Assembly (NCBI GenBank): GCA_000437675.1
Contig: FR901789.1
Span: 1-43,487, forward strand
Length of the DNA: 43,487 bases
Reading direction: 5' to 3'
DNA from: Prevotella sp. CAG:891
Lineage (GTDB): Bacteria; Bacteroidota; Bacteroidia; Bacteroidales; Bacteroidaceae
Positions 25,590 through 33,336 of the stretch are shown in pieces (position 1 is the stretch's first letter; each line of letters starts with the position of its first letter). Made by a program: the position numbers and the translations under genes. The notes beneath the pieces were generated by a model. The model did not search any database. It saw only the letters and a list, made by a program, of their open reading frames with translations, and was not told the DNA's origin.

Positions 25590-26660
25590 TTGAATACTCT
25601 GAAACCTCTTTTAGGCTTAAGCCTTGATGAACTTAAAAGTGTGGCTGTTGGTTTGGGACTTCCTGCTTTTGTAGGAAAGCAAATGGCAGATTGGATATAT
25701 TGTAAACATGTGAAAACGGTGGATGATATGACAAATCTGTCAAAAAAAGCGCGCGAAGCCTTGAATCAAGGTTATACTATTGGCTGCTCTGCTCCTGTGG
25801 ATGTGCAACGTTCTGTTGACGGTACGGCTAAATATCTGTATCAAACGGCTGAAGGTCATTATATAGAAACCGTATATATACCAGAATCCGATCGTGCCAC
25901 ACTTTGTGTTAGCTCACAAGTGGGATGCAAAATGGGATGTGCTTTTTGTATGACAGGTCGTCAGGGTTTTGCAGCATCTTTGAGTGCTACAGAAATTCTG
26001 AATCAGATTTACTCCTTGCCCGAGGCGTCAAAACTGACCAATATTGTTTTCATGGGACAAGGTGAACCTTTTGACAATTTGGATGCTGTGCTTAAGTCAA
26101 CTCAGGCTCTCACGGCTGAATGGGGATATGCCTGGAGTCCTAAACGTATTACAGTTTCTTCTGTAGGTTTGGCAAAGGGTTTGGTTCGTTTCCTTGATGA
26201 AAGCCGCTGCCATTTGGCTATCAGTTTGCATCATCCTGTTCCGTCAGAACGTGCAAAACTTATGCCTGCAGAACGTGCGTTGAGTATTGTGGATGTGGTA
26301 AATGTTTTGAAGCAGTATGACTTCTGTCGAAAAAGCAAGAATCCTGAAACGACTCATCAGCGTCGCGTATCATTTGAATACATAGTTTTTGCTGGAATTA
26401 ATGACAGTTTGCGTCATGCAGATGCTCTCATCTCATTATTGAAGGATTTGGATTGTCGTGTAAATCTGATTAGATTCCATAGTATCCCGGATACTCCTCT
26501 GAACGGAGTTGATGACACGCAGATGTTGCGTTTTCGTGATTACTTGACATCTCATGGTTTATTCACTACGATTCGTGCATCGCGAGGACAGGATATATTT
26601 GCAGCATGTGGTTTGCTCAGTACTGCCAAGCAGGAAGCTGAACGACAAAATTTAGTTTGA
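25590..26660 (+). CDS. rlmN: 23S rRNA (adenine-2503-C2)-methyltransferase / tRNA A37 methyltransferase
   Basis: This 356-aa radical SAM enzyme methylates C2 of A2503 in 23S rRNA and A37 in some tRNAs. The cluster motif is CKMGCAFC (Cys113, Cys117, Cys120 from the TTG start). The methyl-carrying cysteine is Cys340 in FAACGLL. NIVFMGQGEPFDN and ISLHHP are other family motifs. The start is uncertain: the TTG at 25590 lies inside a TAGCTTTG promoter-like box (25585-25592), and no in-frame ATG occurs before codon 32. Alignable family sequence (LDELKSVAVGLGLPAF) begins at about residue 12, so any real start must be close to this point. Confidence 0.92.
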   Translation: MNTLKPLLGLSLDELKSVAVGLGLPAFVGKQMADWIYCKHVKTVDDMTNLSKKAREALNQGYTIGCSAPVDVQRSVDGTAKYLYQTAEGHYIETVYIPESDRATLCVSSQVGCKMGCAFCMTGRQGFAASLSATEILNQIYSLPEASKLTNIVFMGQGEPFDNLDAVLKSTQALTAEWGYAWSPKRITVSSVGLAKGLVRFLDESRCHLAISLHHPVPSERAKLMPAERALSIVDVVNVLKQYDFCRKSKNPETTHQRRVSFEYIVFAGINDSLRHADALISLLKDLDCRVNLIRFHSIPDTPLNGVDDTQMLRFRDYLTSHGLFTTIRASRGQDIFAACGLLSTAKQEAERQNLV

Positions 26661-26712
26661 TATTAAGCTGGGTAAGTGCGTTTATTGCCAACATTTTTAA
26701 TGAAATCCGATT

Positions 26713-27816
26713 ATGCAAGATAAAATCCAAGATATCGATAAGTTGATTCCGGCAAAGGCTGAACGTCCGATTCGCGTGGGCATTACTCAGGGCGATACAA
26801 ATGGTGTAGGTTATGAATTGATATTCAAAACCTTTGCAGACAGTGAATTGTTAGAACTGTTTACGCCTATTGTTTATGGTCATGTAAAAGTGGCGACATA
26901 TCATCGTAAAGCATTGGGATTGAACACACCGTTTACTGTCATAAAATCTGTTGATGAGGCTGTTGACGGTCAGTTGAATTTTGTCAATGTATCAGATGAC
27001 GAAATTAAAGTTGAGTTTGGAAAACTCAGTCCTGAAGCTGGTCATGCTGCTTACATGGCTTTGGAACAAGTTGTTTCTGATGTAAAGGATGGCAAAATCG
27101 ATGTTGTCGTAACGGCTCCTATTAATAAAGCAAGTATACAGAGTTCGAATTTTCACTTTTTAGGTCATACGGAATATCTATATGACAGATTAGGTAAGTC
27201 AGTAAGTGAGCCTCTGATGATTCTTTGCAATGATTTTATGCGAGTAGCTTTGACGACTACGCATTTGCCAGTGTCAGAAATTGCTTACTCTATTACCTCA
27301 GATCGTGTAGAGCATAAAATTCGTGCTTTGTATGAATCTTTAGTATCCGATTTCAATGTATCGGCACCTAGAGTAGCCGTATTGGCATTAAATCCGCATG
27401 CAGGTGATAATGGAGTCCTGGGTCATGAAGAAAAGGATGTAATTATTCCGGTTATAAAATCGCTTTCAGCTGCGGGCTTGAATTGCTATGGTCCATTTGC
27501 TGCCGATGGATTCTTCGGAGCTGGATTATATCGTCATTTTGATGGTGTATTAGCTATGTATCATGATCAGGCATTGGCGCCGTTCAAGGCTTTGAGCATG
27601 GGAAATGGCGTGAATTTTACATCCGGATTGACTGTTATTCGCACGTCGCCGGATCATGGCACAGCTTATGATATAGCAGGCAAGGGTGTAGCAAATCCTG
27701 ATTCGTTCAGAAAGGCCATATACTGCGCTATTGATCTTTTCAGAAATCGGAAAGCCTATGATGAAGCCCATGCGAATCCTCTGCCGAAAATCTATCAAGA
27801 TAGAAAAGAAAAATAA
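26713..27816 (+). CDS. pdxA: 4-hydroxythreonine-4-phosphate dehydrogenase
   Basis: This 367-aa NAD-dependent enzyme of pyridoxal-phosphate synthesis oxidises 4-phosphohydroxy-L-threonine. Family motifs are VGITQGDTNGVGYELIFK at the N-terminus, VTAPINKASI, the metal-ligand His of LGHTEYL, ALNPHAGDNGVLGHEE and MYHDQALAPFK, and RTSPDHGTAYDIAGKG. The Bacteroidetes form carries GDTNGVGYE where proteobacteria have GDPAGIGPE. It follows rlmN by 52 bp and may be cotranscribed with it. Confidence 0.94.
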   Translation: MQDKIQDIDKLIPAKAERPIRVGITQGDTNGVGYELIFKTFADSELLELFTPIVYGHVKVATYHRKALGLNTPFTVIKSVDEAVDGQLNFVNVSDDEIKVEFGKLSPEAGHAAYMALEQVVSDVKDGKIDVVVTAPINKASIQSSNFHFLGHTEYLYDRLGKSVSEPLMILCNDFMRVALTTTHLPVSEIAYSITSDRVEHKIRALYESLVSDFNVSAPRVAVLALNPHAGDNGVLGHEEKDVIIPVIKSLSAAGLNCYGPFAADGFFGAGLYRHFDGVLAMYHDQALAPFKALSMGNGVNFTSGLTVIRTSPDHGTAYDIAGKGVANPDSFRKAIYCAIDLFRNRKAYDEAHANPLPKIYQDRKEK

Positions 27817-27829
27817 TTTTTAAATCTTA

Positions 27830-27864
27830 GTTCCTGCCCTCTAAAGTATTTAAGGGGCAGGAAC
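27830..27864. terminator. Hairpin after pdxA
   Basis: GTTCCTGCCC (27830-27839) pairs with GGGCAGGAAC (27855-27864). There is no T-run on the plus strand, so it may only attenuate transcription into the following cluster. Confidence 0.5.
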
Positions 27865-27893
27865 GATAGTATATAATCGAACTTGCAAGCATT

Positions 27894-28601
27894 ATGAAAT
27901 TTGCCATTATTGCGGCCGGAGAGGGGTCGCGACTTCAGCAAGAGGGAATAGAATTACCTAAGCCTTTGGTAAAAATAGGAGGAGAGGCCATGATTGATCG
28001 CCTCATCAGAATATTCAGAGCTAATGGTGCAGACGAAATTTGCATTATCGTGAATACTTTGAATCCGCTTACAGAACAGCATATCCGAGAATTGCGGCAA
28101 AAAGGTTTGGCTGATGATATCAGATTAGTTGTAAAAAGTACGCCGAGTTCCATGCATAGCTTTGCAGAGTTGGCAGTTTATTTAAGTGATTCTCCTTTTT
28201 GCCTGACTACGGTTGATACTATTTTCCGTGAGCGAGAATTCGCAGATTTTATATCCTATTTTAAGCATTCGTCCTATGATGGATGTATGGCTGTGACCGA
28301 TTATATTGATGATGAAAAGCCTTTATATGTAGGTACAGATGCTATGTTGCGTATAACTGGTTTTCATGATAAAAATATGGGAGATCGTTATATTTCGGGC
28401 GGTATTTACTGTTTGCGCCCCTCGGCTTTACAGACCTTGCATCGTTGTATGAACGAGGGACAAAGTCGAATGCGTAACTTTCAGCGTGGATTGATTGCAG
28501 ACGGACTACAGCTGGAAGCATGTCCATTTTCGAAAATCTTGGATGTAGATCATGCAGAGGATATAGCCAAGGCCGAGAATTTCCTACAGTCTGAATCATA
28601 A
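27894..28601 (+). CDS. Sugar/polyol-phosphate nucleotidyltransferase
   Basis: This 235-aa protein has the NTP-transferase (GT-A) fold and activates a phosphorylated sugar or polyol with CTP or another NTP. The nucleotide-binding loop is IIAAGEGSRL (residues 4-13). PKPLVKIGGEAMIDR at about 22-36 holds the conserved lysine. The metal-binding acid is expected in LTTVDTIF near residue 105. A late SGGIYCLRP is typical of sugar nucleotidyltransferases. It opens a tight cluster with an ATP-grasp gene, a CDP-alcohol phosphotransferase and a flippase-like gene, so I infer it makes the CDP-activated donor for the phosphotransferase. MurNAc-1-phosphate uridylyltransferase is an alternative reading of the fold. 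Confidence 0.78.
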   Translation: MKFAIIAAGEGSRLQQEGIELPKPLVKIGGEAMIDRLIRIFRANGADEICIIVNTLNPLTEQHIRELRQKGLADDIRLVVKSTPSSMHSFAELAVYLSDSPFCLTTVDTIFREREFADFISYFKHSSYDGCMAVTDYIDDEKPLYVGTDAMLRITGFHDKNMGDRYISGGIYCLRPSALQTLHRCMNEGQSRMRNFQRGLIADGLQLEACPFSKILDVDHAEDIAKAENFLQSES

Positions 28602-28703
28602 AGTTTTCTATCTTGCATTTTTTTCATTTCTAAAAGATTAGTTGAACAGATATTTCTATGTTATCGAGTTTTGGTTTTCAAGATTCGGTACGTTTATATA
28701 CAT

Positions 28704-29570
28704 ATGAATGTTTTAGGCATCAGTCGTTCGCCTCGTTTTAGTCCCAATTCGGTAGATCGTGACATGGCTATATTTACTGCAGTTGCAAGCAGAATGCAAC
28801 GAGGAGGTAACGATGTTTCCATAATAAGTGAAGATTTATTTATTGCTGTTGATTTAAGTGAGTTTGATTTGGTTTTTTCAATGGCCAGAGGTCGTGATGT
28901 ATTGACTGCATTGGCAGAGGCAGAACAACAATTAAATCTGCGGGTGGTAAATTCCGCGCATGGTTTATTGCAAGCAAACCGCGCACAACTTGTAACCACA
29001 TTGAAAGATACGGCCGTTCCGCAACCTAAGCTTCAGATATTAAATATAGAATCTTCTGAAGAACATTCCTTGCAGGAGTTGTCTGAAGAGTTGATTCTGA
29101 CTTATCCTTTGTGGTTGAAGCGGGGAGATGCTTGTGCTCAGCGTCCTGGTGATGTTTGTTTTGTCAGCAATCAGTCAGAATTGCATCAAGCTCTGATTTC
29201 ATACGCAGCTAATGGTGTTCATGCAGTGATTGCCGAGGAACATGTTCCTGGCGATTTGGTAAAGTTTTACGGTGTGGAGGGTTCTGATTTCTTTTTCATT
29301 ACATATCCCACCGAAACGAATAATTTTTCAAAGTTTGGATTAGAGCAGCACAACGGAAAACCATTACACACTCCATTTGATGCCAATATGCTGAAATCGG
29401 CTGCCGACAGAGCAGCTAAATCTATAGGCTGTATTGTGTATGGTGGTGATGCAATTATTTCTGCTGACGGAAAGTTTGTTGTTATTGATTTTAATGATTG
29501 GCCAAGTTTTTCAGCGTGTCGTAAAGAGGCAGCAAAGGCAATAGCCAACCGACTAAAAAATCTAGATTAA
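28704..29570 (+). CDS. ATP-grasp family protein
   Basis: This 288-aa protein has an N-terminal pre-ATP-grasp segment (VLGISRSPRFSPNSVDRD). The lysine-containing YPLWLKRGDACAQ of the central domain follows, then the adenine-binding stretch VHAVIAEEHVPGDLVKFY. The C-terminal metal site is VVIDFNDWPSFSACR (acidic residue and Asn where RimK-type proteins have a similar E/D-x-N). The fold supports ATP-dependent ligation or phosphorylation. Inositol-phosphate kinases also use it, but substrate assignment from sequence alone is not possible. The start at 28704 (MNVLGISRSP) is preferred over 28671, whose extra 11 residues look random. The next gene begins four bases after its stop. Confidence 0.72.
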   Translation: MNVLGISRSPRFSPNSVDRDMAIFTAVASRMQRGGNDVSIISEDLFIAVDLSEFDLVFSMARGRDVLTALAEAEQQLNLRVVNSAHGLLQANRAQLVTTLKDTAVPQPKLQILNIESSEEHSLQELSEELILTYPLWLKRGDACAQRPGDVCFVSNQSELHQALISYAANGVHAVIAEEHVPGDLVKFYGVEGSDFFFITYPTETNNFSKFGLEQHNGKPLHTPFDANMLKSAADRAAKSIGCIVYGGDAIISADGKFVVIDFNDWPSFSACRKEAAKAIANRLKNLD

Positions 29571-29573
29571 AAT

Positions 29574-30512
29574 ATGAGTTCTAAAAATCTTATTAAAGCA
29601 ACTTTTAAATCACAGGATACTGAAGAATGGCTTGATATACACTTTACACGGCCATTGGGTTACCTGTGGGCACGTTTTTTTGATTACTTTGATATTCATC
29701 CCAACGTGGTAACTATACTAAGCTTTATCTTAGGTGCTGCTGCGGGAGTGATGTTTTATTTTGAGAATATAACTTATACTGTAATAGGTATTTTGTTATT
29801 AGTTTGGGCCAACCTTTATGATAGTGCAGATGGGCAGTTGGCCAGAATGACTGGTAAAAAGACAAGATGGGGACGTATCCTAGATGGTTTTGCCGGTGAC
29901 GTTTGGTTCTTTACCATTTATGCCGCAATCTGTTTGCGCTTGCAGAGCAATTTTATTCCAGGAACTGATATAAAATGGGGTATTTGGATTTGGTTGCTTG
30001 CAGCATTTTCTGGATTTATCTGTCATGGGAAGCAATGTCAACTTGCAGATTATTATCGCAATATACATCTTTACATGATAAAGGGAGAGCAAGGCAGTGA
30101 ACTCGATAATTTTCAGAATTTACGTGCCGAATTAAAAACTCTGAGCTGGAAAAAAGATGGTATGTGGATGGTGTTTTTATACTTCTATGGTAATTATACA
30201 CGTTCGCAAGAGCAAATGACTCCTTGCTTTCAGAAACTTCGTACAAGCATTGTAAATCGCTGGAATCGTTCTGCGCTACCTGAAGCCTTACGCAATGACT
30301 TCCGTGCTGGCAGTCTGCCTTTGATGAAGTACGCCAATATTTTGACATTCAATACCCGAGCTATTGTGTTGTATATTGTGTTGCTCATTGGAATGCCTTG
30401 GCTATATCTAGTGTTTGAAATCGTTGTAATGAATTTTTTGTTTTTTTATATGCGTGCAAAACACGAGAAGCTTTGTCAGCGAATATTAAACAATTTATCG
30501 TCTTACTCTTAA
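29574..30512 (+). CDS. CDP-alcohol phosphatidyltransferase family membrane enzyme
   Basis: This 312-aa integral membrane protein transfers an alcohol phosphate from a CDP-linked donor. The signature starts at D83: DSADGQLAR (D83, D86, G87, A90, R91), then G100 and D104. The fourth acidic residue is D109, one position later than the consensus DxxxD spacing (G108 takes the usual place). The N-terminal FTRPLGYLWARFF and HPNVVTILSF segments resemble soluble-alcohol-using members such as di-myo-inositol-phosphate-phosphate synthases. At least four hydrophobic segments are visible, plus a long polar loop near residues 165-230. It starts 4 bp after the ATP-grasp gene, so translational coupling is likely. 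Confidence 0.82.
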   Translation: MSSKNLIKATFKSQDTEEWLDIHFTRPLGYLWARFFDYFDIHPNVVTILSFILGAAAGVMFYFENITYTVIGILLLVWANLYDSADGQLARMTGKKTRWGRILDGFAGDVWFFTIYAAICLRLQSNFIPGTDIKWGIWIWLLAAFSGFICHGKQCQLADYYRNIHLYMIKGEQGSELDNFQNLRAELKTLSWKKDGMWMVFLYFYGNYTRSQEQMTPCFQKLRTSIVNRWNRSALPEALRNDFRAGSLPLMKYANILTFNTRAIVLYIVLLIGMPWLYLVFEIVVMNFLFFYMRAKHEKLCQRILNNLSSYS

Positions 30513-30525
30513 TATTATAGTACAT

Positions 30526-31530
30526 TTGAAACCGCTTTATAGAAACCTGTTTTTATTATTCGGCTGTGTCGCAATCATAGTCATGCTTTGTACTTTCGAT
30601 GTAGACTATGAACAAATTGTCGATAATTTAGGGCGAGCTGGTCTTTATCTGCCGGCTGTTATAGGTGTTTGGGTGTTTGTATATGCATTTAACGCGTTTG
30701 CTTTTCAGATAATAGTGAATAATGGATCGCATTCAAAGCATCTGTCATTTCGCCATGCTTACAAACTGACAGTTTCGGGTTTTGCATTTAGTTATACAAC
30801 ACCCTTTGGATTTGGAGGTGGCCCCTACCGCGTAATGGAGTTGAGTTCATATATTGGTGTTCCAAGAGCCATGTCCTCAGTCGTGCTTTATTCCATGATG
30901 CATATTCTTTCCCATATATGTTTGTGGAGTACTGCAGCAGTTCTTTTTGCAGTAATTTATACCGAGAAAATGACTCCATTTTTATGGGGCCTTTTCAGTG
31001 TATTTGCTGCAGTGTTAATGGTTGTCCTGTTAGTGTTTCGTTTATGTTATAAGCGTGGTGTTATTGTTAAGTTATTTCAACCGTTGCTTTACATTCCCTA
31101 TTTTAACCGTTGGGCCAAAAAATTTTATGAGTCTCATTCGGCTGATATGCAAAAAGTAGACGATAACATAGCAATTTTGTATTCGCAGCCGCGAGCTTTT
31201 TGGCTTTCATTGGTTTCTGAATATATAGCACGCGTTATCAATGCTCTTGAGTATTATTTCATACTTCAATCGCTAGGTGTTTCGCTCAGTTTTTGGGATG
31301 CGATTTTGGTTTTGGCATTTTCTTCATTAGTCGGCAATATCCTATTCTTCTTGCCTATGCAATTAGGTGCCCGTGAAGGCGGCTTGTCACTGATTGTCAA
31401 GATTTTAGGATTGAGTGCTCCCGGTATCGGCATTTTCACAAGTTTGTATACACGCATCCGAGAATTGGTTTGGATATTTATTGGCGTATCGCTGGTAAAA
31501 GTTGGCAACAAACGCATAATGCGCGATTAA
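30526..31530 (+). CDS. Flippase-like / lysylphosphatidylglycerol synthase transmembrane family protein
   Basis: This 334-aa membrane protein has about eight transmembrane helices in the arrangement of the LPG_synthase_TM (UPF0104/AglD2/MprF N-terminal) family. Visible markers are the conserved central motif SYTTPFGFGGGPYRVMEL and a late MQLGAREGGLSLI. MprF-type proteins carry a cytosolic aminoacyltransferase domain that is absent here, so only the lipid-translocating part is present. It starts at TTG, 13 bases after the preceding stop. Its place behind a CDP-alcohol phosphotransferase suggests that it moves the product lipid across the membrane. That role is inferred. Confidence 0.8.
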   Translation: MKPLYRNLFLLFGCVAIIVMLCTFDVDYEQIVDNLGRAGLYLPAVIGVWVFVYAFNAFAFQIIVNNGSHSKHLSFRHAYKLTVSGFAFSYTTPFGFGGGPYRVMELSSYIGVPRAMSSVVLYSMMHILSHICLWSTAAVLFAVIYTEKMTPFLWGLFSVFAAVLMVVLLVFRLCYKRGVIVKLFQPLLYIPYFNRWAKKFYESHSADMQKVDDNIAILYSQPRAFWLSLVSEYIARVINALEYYFILQSLGVSLSFWDAILVLAFSSLVGNILFFLPMQLGAREGGLSLIVKILGLSAPGIGIFTSLYTRIRELVWIFIGVSLVKVGNKRIMRD

Positions 31531-31559
31531 TCGCTGAGTAAAATACATTGATTTCAAAT

Positions 31560-31823
31560 AAGTAGATGTTGAAAATATTTATGCATTAAAATAATCCTAT
31601 AGTGTACAATAATTTTCAATGAAGTCGTCTGAACTTTTATGAAATTCAAGATTTGCCTTAATTTTTGAGGCGTTTTGGGTCTTGAAAAAGGAGTGTAGCG
31701 AGCTACACGACTGATGAAAGGTCAAAAAACGGCCCAAACGAAAGGTGAAAATTGAATTTAGAAAAGATAAATCTCCAATTCAAATCTTCGTCAGAAAAGT
31801 TTAGACGACTTCAACATCTACTT
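31560..31823. mobile_element. 264-bp nested inverted-repeat element (MITE-like)
   Basis: The outer ends AAGTAGATGTTGAA (31560-31573) are inverted at 31810-31823. An inner pair, 31620-31638 and 31795-31813, matches over 19 bases with one mismatch. The middle carries a GTGTAGC/GCTACAC hairpin (31693-31708) between CGTTTTGGG (31671-31679) and CCCAAACG (31733-31740). No transposase or coding frame is present. Related ends occur at 391-446 and 270-373. It separates the lipid-type cluster from the HAD gene and fills nearly the whole 31531-31862 gap. Confidence 0.7.
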
Positions 31824-31862
31824 ATCATTTTCAACATTCTGAACTTCTATCTTTAGATAAAT

Positions 31863-32573
31863 ATGATTAAAGCCATGCTTTTTGATTATGGCGGTACGCT
31901 CGATTCTGGTGCTCGTCATTGGTTCTATGTTCTTTATGAGGGGTTCCTCAACAGTGGGGTTACTTTGTCAGAAGAAGATTTTCGGCCAGCTTATGTATAT
32001 GCGGAGCGAGCTTTGGCTAAACACTGCTATATCAATACGACTGATACTTTCTTTACATTGCTTTATAAGAAAGTATTGTTAGAAACTGAATATTTGGAAC
32101 ATAATAAGATATGTACCTTTCAGAATAGCCATCCTCGTACAAAGGTGGCAGAACAAGTCGCGAATTTTTGTAACGATTTTGCCCGAGAACATGTACGTTC
32201 AGCCATACCTTTGCTTATGGAGTTTCAAAAGAAGTACACGCTTGTAATGGTTTCCAATTTTTACGGAAATCTTTCTGCAATATTACAGTCGTTTGGGGTA
32301 TCAGACTTCTTTCTGACAATCATAGAAAGTGCTGTTGTAGGAGTGAGAAAGCCCAGTCCGGATATCTTTAAATTGGCTGTTCAGGCTGTTAATGTCAGAG
32401 CTGATGAATGTGTAGTTATAGGTGACAGTTATACAAAAGATATCATGCCAGCGAATTCTATAGGTTGCGAAACTGTCTGGTTCAAAGGCGTAGAGTGGGA
32501 GAGTGTAGAGCGCGATGAAACTTTGCCTACTCATATTATATCCTCTTTGAGTGAGCTTCGTCAATGGTATTAA
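31863..32573 (+). CDS. HAD-superfamily phosphatase
   Basis: This 236-aa HAD hydrolase has motif I LFDYGGTLDSG (nucleophile Asp8; the +2 residue is Gly10 rather than the Asp of typical DxD phosphatases), motif II MVSNFYGNL, motif III lysine in VGVRKPSPDIF and motif IV VVIGDSYTKDIMPA. The cap is alpha-helical (type C1). It is probably a small-molecule phosphatase, but the +2 glycine makes the acid-base step unusual. It lies 333 bp after the flippase-like gene behind a MITE-like element, so membership in the lipid-type cluster is uncertain. A Rho-independent terminator follows. Confidence 0.8.
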   Translation: MIKAMLFDYGGTLDSGARHWFYVLYEGFLNSGVTLSEEDFRPAYVYAERALAKHCYINTTDTFFTLLYKKVLLETEYLEHNKICTFQNSHPRTKVAEQVANFCNDFAREHVRSAIPLLMEFQKKYTLVMVSNFYGNLSAILQSFGVSDFFLTIIESAVVGVRKPSPDIFKLAVQAVNVRADECVVIGDSYTKDIMPANSIGCETVWFKGVEWESVERDETLPTHIISSLSELRQWY

Positions 32574-32620
32574 AGTCACATATTAAACTCTGTTCATACG
32601 CTACCATTTAATGGTTATAG

Positions 32621-32657
32621 TCCAACCCCTGCATCAAAAGAGGTTGGATTTTTTTTA
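32621..32657 (+). terminator. Terminator of the HAD gene
   Basis: TCCAACC (32621-32627) pairs with GGTTGGA (32642-32648), followed by eight T. Confidence 0.88.
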
Positions 32658-32814
32658 TAGGTAAAAAATGTTGGCATACCTGTTTTTTGTACATTGCCTA
32701 AGTCTTCAAGGAAATATTAATAGTCTATCTCGATGCAAATTAAATCTTTGTTAAAAACAAATCACGAAACAATATAGATTTATGGTTGATTTGCTCAAAG
32801 GGCTGGCACATCGT

Positions 32815-32895
32815 ATAAAATTATTCCGCGATTGTTGAAATTAGTTCCGAGCTAGTTTTTAGAAATTCGGAATTATTGATATTCAATGCTTTCAG
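32815..32895. repeat. Single-unit inverted copy of the 16.1-kb tandem-repeat element
   Basis: GAAATTAGTTCCGAGCTAGT (from about 32837) is the reverse complement of the 21-bp unit at 16147-16251. The flanks also match: an AAATTATTCCGCGATTGT-like segment on one side and CAATGCTTTCAGAAAT on the other correspond to sequences bordering the 16.1-kb array. The rest of the 32658-33160 gap shows no gene. Confidence 0.65.
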
Positions 32896-33164
32896 AAATG
32901 ATATAAAGTTGGTCTGAGTAATGTGTGTTACGCTCTTAAATCAGTGAAAAGGTTATCAATTGTATTTTGTATTTATTTAGGATTTATACACGTGCTCATG
33001 TTATTGACAAAATTGAAAAGGTGCAGATGGAATATGATGTATGAATGGCAGGCTTGCTTCGTGCTATTTTAACAGAGTCAATATGTGTTGCGTAAATCAT
33101 AATCCATTATTTCAAACAAATAGCATATATGACTACAATATATGAAATTATTTGGCGATTTGCT

Positions 33165-33195
33165 TTTGGAAATGCATAGTTTAGAGTAACTTTGC
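33165..33195 (+). promoter_or_regulatory. Full Bacteroidetes promoter of the clp gene
   Basis: TTTG (33165-33168), exactly 19 bases, then TAACTTTG (33188-33195). This is the best consensus match in the window and predicts a leader of about 135 bases. Confidence 0.75.
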
Positions 33196-33336
33196 GAATG
33201 ATATAGAAAAGTATCCGTAAGGATATTCTAAACGCAATAACTAAAGCTGGATGTGACAAAAAGTAGCTTTTCAATCAGAGGTTATACGACTATGTGTTTC
33301 AACCGATTGATGTGTAACTACTAACTGGCATACTTA

